A stretch of DNA of 64,000 nucleotides from Colius striatus (GCF_028858725.1 NC_084772.1:12345048-12409047); one strand, 5' to 3'. Shown: positions 11,001 through 23,963, numbered from the stretch's first letter. Program-made: numbers and translations. Notes: a model not told the origin generated them from the sequence alone.

Positions 11001-14000
11001 TTTTCCATTAAAAACAGGGCTTTTCCACATCAGCATGAATGTTCTGGGAATTACTTTTCTCCTTTATTAATAAACTGAAATAAACATAACTTACCCAGCT
11101 CAGGATGTCACTGATAAAAGTCTGAGGCTCCCATTTCCTCCTCTTTTCTCAAGTGCAAGACACTGGAGGTCTCCTAACTATAGTGGCCTCTTGTACATAT
11201 ATGTGCAAGCTCAGCTGCTGATTCCACTGGATTTGGAAAAACTGGTACCTGTATTTTATGGAAGACAATCAAACACTAGATATCTGTGTCCCTATTAGGG
11301 GAAAAGGCTAACTGTTCAAACTGTGGAAAATGCTGCAGGTAGAGCTCAGATCTCCTGACACACAAATTCCAAACTCACGCTTCAGATAGACTTTGCCTCA
11401 CTGACCCATGTCTATTTGTTTCAGTGGGCTCAGAGCTATTCAGCCAAATCTCTCTTGCAGCACTGAAATACTTCCAAGTCCTTGGATCTATGTATTTTGG
11501 TCAGGGCTAAAAAAAAAAATCCATCTGGTGGTAGAGTATCAGAGCATGTGACACATCTTAAATTCTAAGCCCACTGAAAATCTTTCCAGAAATCTATTTA
11601 AAAGCACTCAGAAAGTTAACCCATGCACACTCTTCAGTTTGCCCATAGCTCAGCTACCAATGCTGCCACAGCATGAAGAGTGAGTGCTGTCTGTGAACCC
11701 CCACTAAACCTCCAGCAACAGGTAGCATGCCTTCACATCATGAAAGCCATGTTGGAGTTCTCTGAGGCTGGCTGCCTATGTGCATATTCTTGCATGCATA
11801 CACTTGTGCTGCACTCCTGGCCACGGAAAAGGCTAGCACCTGCATTACACATATCAGTTTTGTCCCACCCACCATGTCCGCTAAAGTCGAAAGGCTTTAG
11901 GCAAGAGGAAAAAAAGGCCATGAAGGTAAACACAATGTACCTCAAAGAATTTCATTTTCTGGTAAGCAAAATCCTTTTCTTGAACTGCCAAAGTTCCACC
12001 AGTACTGTGGGTGACTTCAAAGCGATGCCAGTCCTCCCCAGAGGAGAGCCTCAAAAACCTGCAGAAACACTTGTGACATTGACCACATTCCCCATGTGCT
12101 TTGAAGGTCTCTACAACTGTGTACACCTTGGTAAAGGCTTCTTTGGAATGTGTGTGCTCAGCAAGTGCTGGGCATGCAGAGAAGCCGTCTGCAGAGAAGT
12201 CACCATGCTGGAGAAGAGTAAGTCTCAATCTCTGCCAAGTGGCTGCTGGCATTACACAGACTGCCAGCACACATGCAGCACTGAGACTCTATGAGAGCAG
12301 GTTCATGAAGCGTTCTGTATTTCCATCAACTTTTCCTTTGCATGTTACTCTTTTTTGTCTCATATTTCCCCAAACAGACTGTTCCCCAAGAAGTCACTGA
12401 AATAAATTTTGTTGTAATATTGTTGATCCCAAATTCTTTCCTTGGGAAAAATTCCTGATAATTTCAGTTGGTGTCTTAATTGTGTAAGAACTCCTAACCA
12501 AGTAAATCATGCCTGATGCAGGAAAACCTCATGGTGGCTAAACAACTCAGAACAAGGAGAGTTTCCTCTGTACAGACATTTGCAGAGTTGATTTTTAAGG
12601 CCAGTGAGGGGCAGAAACAAAACCTCAAAGGACATTCTAGCAATGGAGGGAGCATAAAGTTTCTCCTGACTGTTACAAGGAAACCAATCTAGTCACTGTT
12701 GAGAGAAGAGAAAATCAGATGAGCCCTTCTCCAGAGACATTGTCATCTTTGTGGCTTTTTCTACAAACTTGATTACAGTATTTATAGTTGATAGAAGCCT
12801 AACACTAGATTGAGTCTGGTAAGTTGGTTATGACAGAGATATTCAGATGCCTGCAAGTGTAATTGCTTTGTTCTTCTGGGAGTCTATAGTATGTTGGAAG
12901 GTATGCAGAGCCAGAAAGCAGAGCTGTGCCCCACTGTTTCTTTGGAATTTGCTTCCATTTCAGGAGGCAGAAACAAACAGTAAACTCACCAAATGCAGAG
13001 AATCAGCTTTCTGGAAGGAAGATGGCACTGCTGAGGTAAGTACTTCTTTCTGTTGAGGACAAGAGATAATCTCTACTTGTCTGACAAAAGTTTCAGTCAC
13101 TGATTATCCAGCACAAAATTCTCCTACATGTTAGCAGCAGGAGGTCAATGACAGACATGTTGTAACTGCCAATACTCTTTCTCCAATTGTGTGTGTGTCC
13201 CACCCTGTATTTTATATGATCCAGGCAGAACCAACCCATTTTCTATTCACTTCTATGAACAGAAGTGGAGTAAACAGTTGAGTTGATGATCCTCTGACAG
13301 GTATCAAGCTCTCGGTTTCTTTTTTCAAGTGGCTCTTCACTGAGCTTTTCAGAGGTCATAGAAGTTGTGGGGAACAATAAAGCCACTGATAAGAAAGAAG
13401 TTTGTGCCCTCATTCTCCCAACACCATGAGAATGAAGAACAGAGTTGTGCCCCTCCAACTTCATTGCTTTTCTGGAAAGGTATTTAAGCTTCTGTTCTGA
13501 AGAACCATTTTGAAGTCTGGATAAAATTCATACTCTTCTTGATATTATACAAATAAGGTAAAGATCTTCACCAGAGTATACTCCGTGACAAACAATGCCC
13601 TAGTAATTATGGGTGGGGATTTTCATGCAGTGACTGATGATGCCTTGGAAAAGAGCCATGGCACTGTGCATTCAGAAGCTAAGCTATCTAAATCCTTGCA
13701 GACCTCATTTATGCTTTTGGGAATATAGGACAGGTGTGGCAGTTACTAAACCTGGATACTTGAGAATTCACCTCTTATTCCCAGGTGTGGGCCATTAATT
13801 CTCGCTCAGACTTGTTCCGTTCTAACAAGTCTCTTTTGAACCAGATTTTATATGTGCACACATACACACACGATACATAGCATTTTGCTTTCAATCCATT
13901 TATCTACTTTGGTTTTACTCATCTTTAGCAATGCAGCCTCACCTTATCTCACATTTTACATATTCATGGCAGCAAACCCCAATACTGATCAGTGGCAGCA

Positions 14001-15117
14001 TACAAATCCCTGCTACATTCTGTAGATACCAGAAGACTTGTAGTTTGCACTGTTTAGTACAATTACTTAAGGAGTTCAGGTAAAACTCAAGCCAAGCCAC
14101 ACAGAACTTCACAATGGCTATACCAATTTTAACTGGATCACTAGACACCAGAGCAAAGCAAGAAAACACGTAAACACAGGTTGATAAAAATTGTCAAATC
14201 CTATAAAAAACTTTAAAGGAACATGGCACTCCTTTTAATAGATGTTTTTCCAGCACAAATTCCTGACAGTATGAGAGATAAGCATAGGCTGGGCTACAAA
14301 AGAAATTTAACATCAACAAATATTTTGTAGTTATGAAAGAGAAGTCTCTGACATGTGACAGTTAAAGAACCCAGCCTACTAACCAGAATAACATACAAAA
14401 AAGCAGGAAAACTTGCAAAAATGCTCACACCATTACCCTAAGTAGTGGCTAATTCTAAAAGTACTCACTGAAAGCTTCTGATTAAAAAGTTTAACTTCCT
14501 GATAACAGCATGAAATGCAAATACAGCAATTAAGAAATAAAATCTCAGAGCAAAACTAATGCAGATCCTAGCTAGATGAAAGCAGTCCATCAGGCATGAA
14601 GTACTGATCCCCCACTTGTAAGTGTAGAGGAAATGAGAACAGCCGTACCTGGAGAGAAGTGTGGTATCTAACACCTGTAAATGAGACTGCCTGGGCTTCT
14701 GGTAAAAGCCATCATTGATCTATTAGTTCTTAGGCATGGTGAGATTTGTTAGACTGATTTACTTTGCTATCGTCCAGTAGCCTGACGAAGATGTTGGGGA
14801 AGGAACAGCTATCTTCTCTTTCCTTTTGTCCTCCACCATTTGAGAAACATCCCCTTTATTCTGCCCATGTAATTGAGTTAATCTCTTTTTGGAAACCAGT
14901 ATGAGCAACTCGAGGTATATGTGGATAACTTTATTATTTTGATAACTGTAAATAAAGGAAGTAGCACTGGAAGATGCAGAACTAAAACCTGGAAATACTT
15001 AGTCGCAAGACTTATTAGCTGCATAGAGAGAATGAACAAAGGCCTTGGATTTTTGCTGTAAATGAACTCCAGGCAGAGTTACAATAAAATGGATGTTTGC
15101 TATTAGAACAGAATGGC

Positions 15118-15245
15118 TCCTTTCTTTACTTAGTCTTTTCTAGAACAAAGGCTCTGTAACTTTCCAAGGCTATAGTGAGTCAGTGCTAGAATTAGAAGTA
15201 CAGTCCTGAAATAGTGGTCACCACTAAGCAATGTTTCCTCTCCTT
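15118..15245 (-). repeat. Ancient MIR-like SINE relic
   Basis: Contains CTTTCCAAGGCTATAGTGAG, then TCAGTGCTAGAATTAGAAGT and CAGTCCTGA, in the order of a reverse-oriented MIR (CTTGCCCAAGGTCACACAG, then a GGCAGAGC/GGATT block). It is badly decayed. The boundaries are approximate. Confidence 0.5.
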
Positions 15246-18200
15246 TCTCTTCACCTATTCAAAAAGTCTCTCTCTGACAAATCACCTATTAATAGACAAG
15301 TTTCTATCATTTAAATCAGACTGAAACCCCTCAGCAATTCTATGCTTAACAAGTACAAGCTTTTTCAAATAGAGGCATTTATGATGCCTTTTCTGATACT
15401 TTATTTTTGAAATATAACCCAATTCCTGGCACATAAAACTCAGCAAGCTTTCTGCTTTCTGAAGCTTTGATAACCTCAGCTCTGCAAAATTTACATTTCC
15501 AACAATAAGATTTTGGTCTTGGTGCAGGCTGGACCTGAATGTAAAAAAGTAATTCTTGTCACACCAAAATGAAAGGCTCTTAAGAGAAAGAGGGTGGGGG
15601 GAAGGGCTGCAACAATATTAGGGAAAACTCCTATGGCACACTTCGTATTTCTGGGATATTCCCAAATGAACGTCATCTGCTTGGTGATCATAAGGAATGC
15701 AATCACATTCAGAGAGTCTTTCTATCCAGTTTTGAACAAATCTAGGTTAAGAAAATAGGGTTCACCATTACAAGAAAAGCTTTTATTTCATTATAATTCA
15801 GCCTGCTTGACCTCAAATACATTAACATACTGTACTCCAAAGCCTGGAATAGTGTGTTTTTACCCAAGGGGTCTACTTAATCCCACTTGTAAGATACATA
15901 CACAGATACATTTTCTTTTCCTCTCTTCTAAATCACTGGAAACGATTGACTTCTCATCTAGAAGGATTCAAAGGCACAAATGAGAGACCAGAGGGAAAAA
16001 ACTACCCAGTAGCATCTCGTGTGAAAGGGAAACCATCAACAGAAATGTGCAAGTCCAAAGTGAAAATATCCAGTAAAGGCTCCTCTGTGTGAGAAACAGA
16101 GGCAAGGAACTGAATGCTTACAGAAAAACATACTCTTCAAAATGCAGGTTGCAGTGTTTTTATGTTTTTCATTTTAGGATAAAGAAATAACATCCCATGA
16201 AGTCAGAGGTTATACACATAAACAGACAACAGAAATGATTCAAACAGCGAGGAAATAGTCTTCACACTGTAAATGGAATGCTGCAGAGAAATTATCAAAT
16301 GGTTTTTTTAAGTGTTAAGGGAACTTACCAAGCAGGTAATAAGCAGGGACATTTACCTCAACAGGCTCCTCTCCCCTTCACCCCTGCCTCCTATTCTCAT
16401 GGTTTCTGGTTCCTCAGTGGCCCTTCTGCCTCTAACTGTGATTCACTGCAGATTATTTGAAGACATTGAACACTTGTATAATTTTTTTTCAAGGCATACC
16501 ATCTTTAAAGAATCACGAGACAAGAGGATATGTGTGAAAGTAAGATATCGTTACAACATTATCTATAGTCATATAGGTAAAGTGTTCTATAGGAACACAT
16601 CCAGAATCAGAATGAGAAGGACTCCTGCCCAGCAGACACAGACCTGCCCAAGACATCTGACCCCAGCGCAACCAAGCAGCTCATGCCACTTGTGAATAAG
16701 CAGGTACAGCATATATTTCAATGCCACATATCAAAAACAGTTGCCCATATATACCTGTGATTACTTTTACATCACTCCCATCGTATTCTATTTTTACTGT
16801 AACACCATGGGGGGAAAAAATATCCCACAAACCCTAACGTACACTGTGTGAGGGTGTTCCTGCAGTAGGATCCAATGCCACCAAGCACTGGAGCACATTC
16901 CATGTGTGGAATTGTGTGAGCATTAATGTTTCAAATAATCAGACTCTGTGAGATTAAGTTGGTCTACATTTTATTTTCTTCAGCTTTCTTTGATGAGGAT
17001 TAATGAATGAATGGTCATAAAGTGCTCCAAAATCCTAGGAAAGCACTCTAAGAGCACAAACTTACTTAACTATTGTGAGCAAAGGATAATGGTTAATGCT
17101 TACCTGGAATTTCGCTCTAACTATGGATGGATGAGTCACTGTCACATAAATGTTAACAGTTCCCACTGAGAAACAGAAAAACATTAGAGATGTTAAAGTT
17201 GATGACTGACAAGAAAGAGTATCTTTGTGGCAGGGAGTTGAGTGAAACTTGTTTACCCAGACTAATCCTCAGAATTCTTCTGTGAATGTGGTTTATTTTC
17301 CACGGGGCTTTAGAAAAACAACAACAGTACCCCCTCGCCCAACATCAGCCAGTCATAAAATGGCAGATACAAAGAATTACATTCCCATTACTGAGCTCTG
17401 CAACTGTGTTTCCAAATCTGATTCTTCTTATTTCTTTTTTTCAGACATAAACACTCCCCAAGCAGCTCGATGTACTAAACTGGGGCATACAGAGCACGAT
17501 TTGTCTCTTCACCTGTAAACTCCCCTGCTTTTTCCACACTACTGCTTTCACTGTCTGCACACCTAAACTTATTCAAAACTCACCTGCATTATAAACCAGG
17601 GATTTTCAGAACTGCCCACAACAAATACGTACATCTATGTACTGAAGTGTGGTTTTCCTATGTAAACACATCCTGTTGATGGCCAACTTCAGAGATGTGA
17701 GCGCATACACTTCTATACTGCACTTGTTTAAGCAGAACTAGGGAGGTGTGAACCAAAGTATCTGGAAAATATTAAGGGCCAAAAAGGTTCTCCTCTACCA
17801 AAAAACCCATGAAGTATTATATAATAGCAAACATATGTCAGTGAATCAGTGCATAATCATCCCATGACATTTAACTTTAGCTGTTTCCTAATCTGAGAGT
17901 GGTTAGATTGGGTTCTTTTAATTTTTTGAAAAGGCAAATTAGCAAAGACGGGATTTGCCATAATTTCTGTCGAGCACAGCTACGTTTTTTCTTTGATGTA
18001 TTTGGTATTCCTTCCACCGTATCTCACACCATTCCAGCAAGGCAAACCACATAGAACCTAGACATGGAAATACCCTGCCAGGTGTTAATTAACACCCAAG
18101 GAGCAATTAAGAGATGCCAATCCGTAGAGAAACACGCCACCGTCTCCCTTGGTGACCAACTTCGTGCCAGCTATCTCCAAGAAACCACCCGGACCGGCCT

Positions 18201-18749
18201 GGCCCCGGCCGGCGGGAAGGCGGCCTCCGCCTCAGGGAGAGGCTAAGTCGAGATCGCCTTCTCCTCACGAGAGGCCCGGGCATGAGCTCGCCGCGCTGCC
18301 CGTGAGGACACCCGCGTTCGGCTTCTCTGCCTCAGCCAGCGGGCAGCAGGGAGGAGCGGAGCCCGTCCGGAGCTACACCATGCTCCTCGGGCCGAGAGCA
18401 GCGGCGGCCACCCGGTTCCCCGCAGGCCGAGGCCGCCTCGCTCCTCTTGCCGCCAGCTCCCGCGGCCGGAACGGAAGGCTCTCGGCGCCTCCTCCCCTGC
18501 TGGAGGGAGGAAGATGGCGCCCGCGGGCTGTGCCGCAGCCAGCCGCTCCGCGGACACGCGCGGCCGTGCAGCGGGTTTCCCTCCACGCGGGCTGCGGCAG
18601 CACAGAAGCACGAACCCATGGCGGGCCGTGACACCCGCCGAGGCGCCCGGCGTGCCGGGCGGAGCCTCCGCGGCCCCCCGCGCCACGCACCATCCCCGCG
18701 GGAAAGCGCCCTTCGCGCGGCCTCGTCCTGCGCGGCTGCCGGCGGGGTG

Positions 18750-18832
18750 ATTGGCCGCGCGGGCTGCCAATCCGCGCAGCTGTTGCATCACCCCGGCGGC
18801 CGGCGGGGTGGCGATTGGCGAGGGGGCGGGCG
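18750..18832 (+). promoter_or_regulatory. CEBPG: CEBPG promoter: CCAAT boxes, C/EBP-ATF composite site, GC box
   Basis: A TATA-less CpG-island promoter. CCAAT boxes occur at 18750-18754 (inverted), 18767-18771 (direct) and 18814-18818 (inverted). A GC box (GGGGCGGGCGG) is at 18822-18832. Between the CCAAT boxes, 18783-18790 reads TTGCATCA, the reverse complement of TGATGCAA, which is the core of the C/EBP-ATF response element bound by ATF4 with a C/EBP partner. The cluster ends about 40 nt before the probable exon 1. ATF4 control of CEBPG would fit known biology but is inferred here. Confidence 0.7.
18783..18790 (-). promoter_or_regulatory. CEBPG: C/EBP-ATF composite element (CARE)
   Basis: On the minus strand this reads TGATGCAA, matching the composite consensus TGATGNAA, flanked by CCAAT boxes about 12 nt upstream and 24 nt downstream. 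It would allow ATF4-C/EBP heterodimers, including those with C/EBP-gamma itself, to act on this promoter. Confidence 0.6.
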
Positions 18833-18869
18833 GAGCGGGCGGGTGTCGCAATCGCCGCTCGCCCGCGCG

Positions 18870-18951
18870 CCGCACGCTGCAGCCAGCGGCTCAGCCCGGC
18901 CCGGCCCGGCCCGGCCCCTCCCGCCGCCGCCGCCCGCTCGCGCCGCCACAG
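18870..18951 (+). other. CEBPG: CEBPG exon 1, non-coding 5'UTR (predicted)
   Basis: The exon end is set by a near-perfect splice donor, CACAG then GTAAGC, with the intron starting at 18952. The 5' limit is a guess from the distance to the CCAAT/GC-box cluster. No ATG occurs in this stretch. Human CEBPG likewise has a non-coding first exon and all coding sequence in the second. Confidence 0.65.
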
Positions 18952-20612
18952 GTAAGCGCGGCCGCGCGGGGGGCGCGGGCGGGGGCGCGGCGCGGCGTGG
19001 GGGGGGGCCCTCTGCCGCCTCCCCCCTCCCCCCCCCCCCCGCCGTGCCGCAGCGGGTGCCGCGGCGGGCGCCGCGCATGATGCAATCGGCGGGCGGCTCT
19101 GGCTCTCCTCCCTCGCCTTCCCTCCCCCGGTGAAGTCACGGCTTGGCAGCACCGGGCACCCCCGCTCCCCGCGCGGGCGGAGGAGGAGCAGCGGCGCGGC
19201 CGCGGAGAGTGGCCTCTGGGTCGGGCCCGCTGGGGAGGGCGGCTGCGTGGACGCCGCAGGCCCGCGGGGGAGGGGCGCCCGTGGAGGCCCCGGCCGGGAT
19301 CCGCGCGGCCGTGCGAGCAGGCCCGGGCGCCTGCGGCTGCTTTGCGCCTTCCTACGCCGTAAGGAGTGTGCCCGGGCCAGGGAGAGGTCTGGGAGCGGGG
19401 CTCAGTGCCCCGCCGGTGCCGCGCACACCCCACCCGGGAGCGCGCAGCGGTCCCAGGAGCTGCCCCAGCCACGATGAAATGCCGTGCTTTAACTACTGCT
19501 GTTCTTCTCTCCTAGCTTCTGAGGGGAATTTTGAATGTTTTGACAAATCTCTGGTTCAGAACAAATTTTGATAGCTCCACACGCAACTTTCCAAACGGGT
19601 CTGTTGCAGAAAGCTTGACGTTCGCTGGTGGGAAGGAGCAGTCGTTAAGACAGTTCAGTACTTGTGTCAGTACTAGTGCCGTGCTGGTTGAAGCACCGCT
19701 TCCTAAAGTATAAACGCTCATAATTTGAAAAACTTTTGGATTTAAGGAATTAGTTCATCAGTAGAAATGGCTGTCTTCATTATTGTTCAAAAGACAGAGT
19801 CGAATTGATACCTTCTTGCCCCCTGGCATGTGGGATTGTTTGTGATTCTGTCACCACTGCTGCTAGCCTGCAATTAAATACATACTGTAGATGTTCCGAG
19901 CACGTATTTTTTAAGGACTTCAGAGTGCATTTTTCTTGTAAGATATGTAGCAAAAAATGGAGTTTCTAAGAAAAATACAGGAGAGTGATGTTGTCAGCTA
20001 TGGAAATGGATGATAGATTTGAGCTACTTAGTCTCAATAAAGTTGTTATCTAGCTTTCAGTCTGTGGGAATTAGTGAGAGTGTGCAGAAAACCACGCAGG
20101 AGGGAGCCCTCCCAGTGTCAGCAAACGTATGCCTGCAGTTTTATGCTGTCATTCTTTGTACAGGGTCATCTGGATTTAGAGTCAGATCCTACAGGGGTAT
20201 TCGTACTGCAGTCAAAGAGAAGGGAGGCCACCTATCGCTGTTCGGATTGGGACTGGTTTTGCATTAGACAAGACAGCTGAGTGAATCTGCAATAAAGTCA
20301 TCCTGACTAATAATCAGAATCAACACAGTCACATCTCGGAAAAGGAGCAGAGAGAAGTGCTTTGTATTTTTTTGCTGCTAAGTAAACAAAATACTGATTT
20401 AATTAACAAAACACATACATTTTTTTTTTCCTAAAACAAACTTCTTGAAGTGTAACTTTTTGAGCTTTTATTTTCTTTTGGTGAAAGCAAAGATAATAAA
20501 GGCCTTGATTCGCTTGGGAGTCTCAGTGGTCTCCAAGGAGCATTGTCAGACAGTAAAAAACATCTCTCTGCCTGAGAAGACACCTCCAAGTTACCAGCTA
20601 TTATGCTGTAGT

Positions 20613-20652
20613 GGGTGGCCAGCTGGTGTCCTGGGTGGCCAGTTGGTGTCCC
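20613..20652. repeat. Tandem duplication, 20-nt unit, two copies
   Basis: Two adjacent 20-nt copies, GGGTGGCCAGCTGGTGTCCT and GGGTGGCCAGTTGGTGTCCC, differ at two positions. Confidence 0.9.
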
Positions 20653-23424
20653 AAAGAGAGAATAAGGCAGTTCTAACTGGCCACTGGAAACACTACCATG
20701 TGCTGGGTGGAACCAGCCTAGGGCTGCCACTGATCTCAAGCTAATGAGCAGCTTTATGGGAACAAGATGCTTGGAAACTTGTCTGGCTCCCTGAGGAGCT
20801 GCCTCTCGCTGTGCTTGGGAATCACCCGTTCACTGGAGACCAACCTGTTTGTGCAGAGGAATGGGGCAGCTGTGTTTGTGTGGCACAGTGTCTCAGAAAT
20901 GGACTCTGAGACCCATCTGCCTCCCTCACCCTCGTGGCCTCTCCCAGTCACTCACTGTGTCCTTTACCTTATTCTTCTTGAGAACCCCATCTGTATGTCT
21001 CGTACCTGGTGCCTTTGAAGTCTTCCTGCAGTATTCTGGAAGGATGTCCCATGGCACCTGTGGCTATCCAAGATATCCTTCGCTCTCATTGTTCTGTTAA
21101 GAACTGACAATTGGTAATATGGCTTCAGCCTCCAAACTGTGGGGAAAAAGTAGTTTCAAGCCTCAGCTGTCACCACTCCTGGGTCATCTGTGATGCAGTA
21201 CAGTAGTATATGCTTTGCATGCATAGTAGCTGGAGCAGGACTGGAATCCAGGTATCTTCTCTCCTGGGTAGGAGTTCCGATCATCAGGCTAGAAAAGCAC
21301 GTCTCACTCGAGAAGTAGTTACCTGATACAAAAGATCAGTTCCAGTGGGAAGAAATTGAGGAATTGAGATCAGTTCCAGCAGGGTTGGAATGCTTGCTTG
21401 AGAGGAGTTACACTGGTTCATCTTCTCCATGTGTATCTGTGTACAGTCCAAATACTCCATTAAAATTAATCGTAATGGAACAAACAAGTTTTCCTTTGAC
21501 TTTCAGAGGAATTTGATAGAGATCTGAAGCAATATTAAATAGTTTTGATAGCATAGAGAGAAATAGCACATGGAACTGAGTGATGTGAAGAAACTTGTTA
21601 GGTACTGGATGGAGTCCTGGATGTGAGGCACCCCATCCTCTGTATTATACCCTGAAGCACAAAAAAGAGATGGTTACTGAGCTGGGCTGTCCAGAGGAAG
21701 TTATCAAGCTCTGTAATGTGTTGAAACAGGACAGAAGAATATTCGGCAAAAAGTTAGCAGAAAAATATCAGTTGTCAGAGGTGACCTACCAGAGCTCTAT
21801 TCTTTGAGAGATACAAAAATCCTGTGTGTAAAAATAAAGCTGAGACAAAGCCAGTATGTGCTCCAAGAGGAGCATATGCTTGTATCTTGACTAAAAAAGT
21901 CTGTGCAATCACACATGCACAGCTACTACAACTGTCCCTGCAAGTCTGGCATTTGTGCACAGTGGCATCTTGTCAGCTGTATGTTCAGTTTAACTGATGA
22001 ACCAAAGGGCTTATTCAGTCAGAATCTAAGACTTAACCGTGGTTTGCAAAAGTTGTTTCAAGAGTTGAAATCAAGAAGACACTATATAAAAAGGGTAGGC
22101 GTGTATGTGTATAGAGTTAGTTTTAGAGATGTCGGAAAGAGCTGATGGTCTCTTTCTGCCCTGAAGTACAAAAATGAATGTTTCTTGATAGGAGGGGTGT
22201 GGGTGTCCTCACACATCTCCTTCACTTGTTTTAAGTGAGAAGACTTCTTGAAGTTTGAGTAAGATTCAAGTCAAACTTACTAAGCTTTTCTGTGAATTTT
22301 ACTGAACCATATTCTAGAGCTGCATCTTGTTCTGGCTCCCTCATTACGGAAGAAAATTTGAATTGATCCAGACAGTAGAATTTTGACCTTTTTAATGACA
22401 CCCCTAGCAGAAGGTAAACCAGCAGCTCGGGCTGCTGAGAAAAACAAACAAGAGCAGTAAACAGGTGATGAACCTGTGAGTTTCAAGTGACCAATGACAC
22501 ACAGCAGCTTGTTTAGAAACATCTCACCCCATCTATTCATTACCCAGACACAAGAGTACAGTCATCCCTCTCTTGTGCTGTTACTGGTGCAACTGGATGG
22601 TGCTGATTCCGGGTGGTCAGCGTTGCCCACCGCCAGCTTCAGCTGCTTGACTTCCCAGCAGGTCCTTGCCAGGATGGGCCAGGAGGATGCTGAATACTGG
22701 TTGTGTTATGCTGCATGTCTGTGTGTGACAGAACACAGGGCTGCATGGTTGCAGTTGGATACTTTTCTTTACTGTGACCAGAAATAAGCATTTGTTTGAC
22801 CGATCACTGGGTACTTTTCATTGGAGCCATAGGTAGTTGTTTCAGGAATTTAGAACAACCTTGTTGCCCTTTCCCTCCTCTCTCCCAAACTTATCTCCCA
22901 AACATTTAGGAAGTCATCCTGTGAGATGGGAAGAGAAGGGGAGCAGCTGTTAGCCTTGCCAGGGCCGTGTCCCTGCAGCAGCTCTGGTGGATTCCTCGTT
23001 GTGCCACCAGTAGGGTCAGGAGCAGGCTGACCTCAGCAGCAGGACAAGGTGAGTCAGGTGAGAGGTGTCCTGCTTGTCAGGCCTGTTTGTCTGCTGGAGA
23101 GTGGACAATGACCAGGGCAGGAGCTACAGCAGGAGAACGTCTTTTGTGGACAAGTCAGCTGTGGCTGCTGTCTTCGTATGGATGGTAAAAGTCTTTGGTG
23201 TGTAGTTATTCTTATACTAGTATTACTTGTTATAGTACTGTTACAGGCTTAGCTCGTCTTGCCTTGCTTGTGGTTGAAGAGGTTGTTTTACTGTCATTCA
23301 GTCACAGCCTTTGCAGCACACCACCTTTTTCCATAGATTTCTCTTTTTTCACACTCCATACTAGTGAGACCTTAAAACAGTTATAAATATAGACATCATC
23401 TCCAAAAGCAAGTGCTGTAAGATG

Positions 23425-23815
23425 ATTAAGGAGAGGTGGACAGTCTGAGCACCTTCACTGCACCGAAAAGAGACAAGGGAGGAATTTGTGGATACACCCA
23501 GAGAGATGGCCTGAAGAGGACAAGGATCAAGTACTCCTGTTGGTCAAGAGTCAGGCTGTTAATAGGTTTAAGCTGCAGAAGGAAAACTCCAGTCTCAAAA
23601 TTAAGAAAATTATATAACTGGAGGAAAAGTTAGACAGTGGAACCTGCTGCCAAGACAGAGGTTGTGAAACTGGAGATATTGAAGGCTAGGCTAGACACCC
23701 ATCCATCAGGGAAGACTTTGGAATAACTGAGTAAAGCCAGTGAACAATACAAACAGCTTGACTAGATGACCCAGTAACAGTCCCTTCCAATCCAAATATG
23801 TTTGAGAGGCTTCTG
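23425..23815 (+). mobile_element. Decayed CR1-type LINE 3' end
   Basis: In order, the segment shows GGAAAAGTTAGACAGTGGAAC, CTGCTGCCAAGACAGAGGTTGTG, GGAGATATTGAAGG and, near the end, GACTAGATGACCC followed by CAGTCCCTTCCAATCC. These match the conserved 3' untranslated end of CR1 elements (one-sided hydrophobic blocks before GACTAGATGA and CCCTTCCAACCC). No open frame survives, so this is an old, 5'-truncated copy, as is usual for CR1. It sits about 150 nt before the CEBPG exon 2 acceptor. Confidence 0.75.
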
Positions 23816-23963
23816 AAATGCAGTTGGCAGCTTGTCAACTTCCAGCACAGTTGTGATGGGTTAATGCCAGATGTACCATCCGTACCTTACGCTGAAGCCA
23901 GTGATGTGTAAGATTGTGACTGAAGCCAGCACCTTTCATAGCATTTTTTTTTTTTCCTACTAG

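Larger units (their letters stand above)
3600..18160. other. Intergenic region between CEBPA and the CEBPG promoter
   Basis: About 14.5 kb of AT-rich sequence without any recognisable coding exon or RNA gene. It holds two SINE-like relics (about 7171-7315 and 15118-15245) and short tandem duplications (6417-6470 and 8011-8056). By location it could contain distal CEBPA or CEBPG enhancers, but no element can be assigned by eye. The longest stop-free frame (11680-12294, plus strand) starts with GTG and resembles nothing I know. Confidence 0.7.
18170..19480. other. CpG island at the CEBPG promoter
   Basis: An abrupt GC- and CpG-rich block in AT-rich surroundings, covering the CEBPG promoter, the non-coding exon 1 and the first 500 nt of intron 1. 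Long overlapping open frames on both strands here arise from the base composition. Near its 3' side are a 9-G run at 18999-19007 and a 13-C run at 19028-19040. Confidence 0.9.
18952..23963 (+). other. CEBPG: CEBPG intron 1
   Basis: A 5.0 kb intron with GT at 18952 and AG at 23962-23963. It contains the 3' part of the CpG island, a 20-nt tandem duplication (20613-20652), a CR1-like relic near its end (about 23425-23815) and a long pyrimidine tract before the acceptor. No further exon is evident. A 70-codon frame at 21595-21807 has no recognisable product. Confidence 0.65.

Noticed and set aside
18243-19571. Many overlapping 100-260 codon frames on both strands around the CEBPG promoter
   Set aside because: Arg/Pro/Gly/Ala-rich composition frames of the second CpG island. 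They overlap the promoter and non-coding exon 1.
21595-21807. 70-codon frame in CEBPG intron 1
   Set aside because: The product looks protein-like in composition but has no recognisable homologue, no clear splice sites and an expected chance length.
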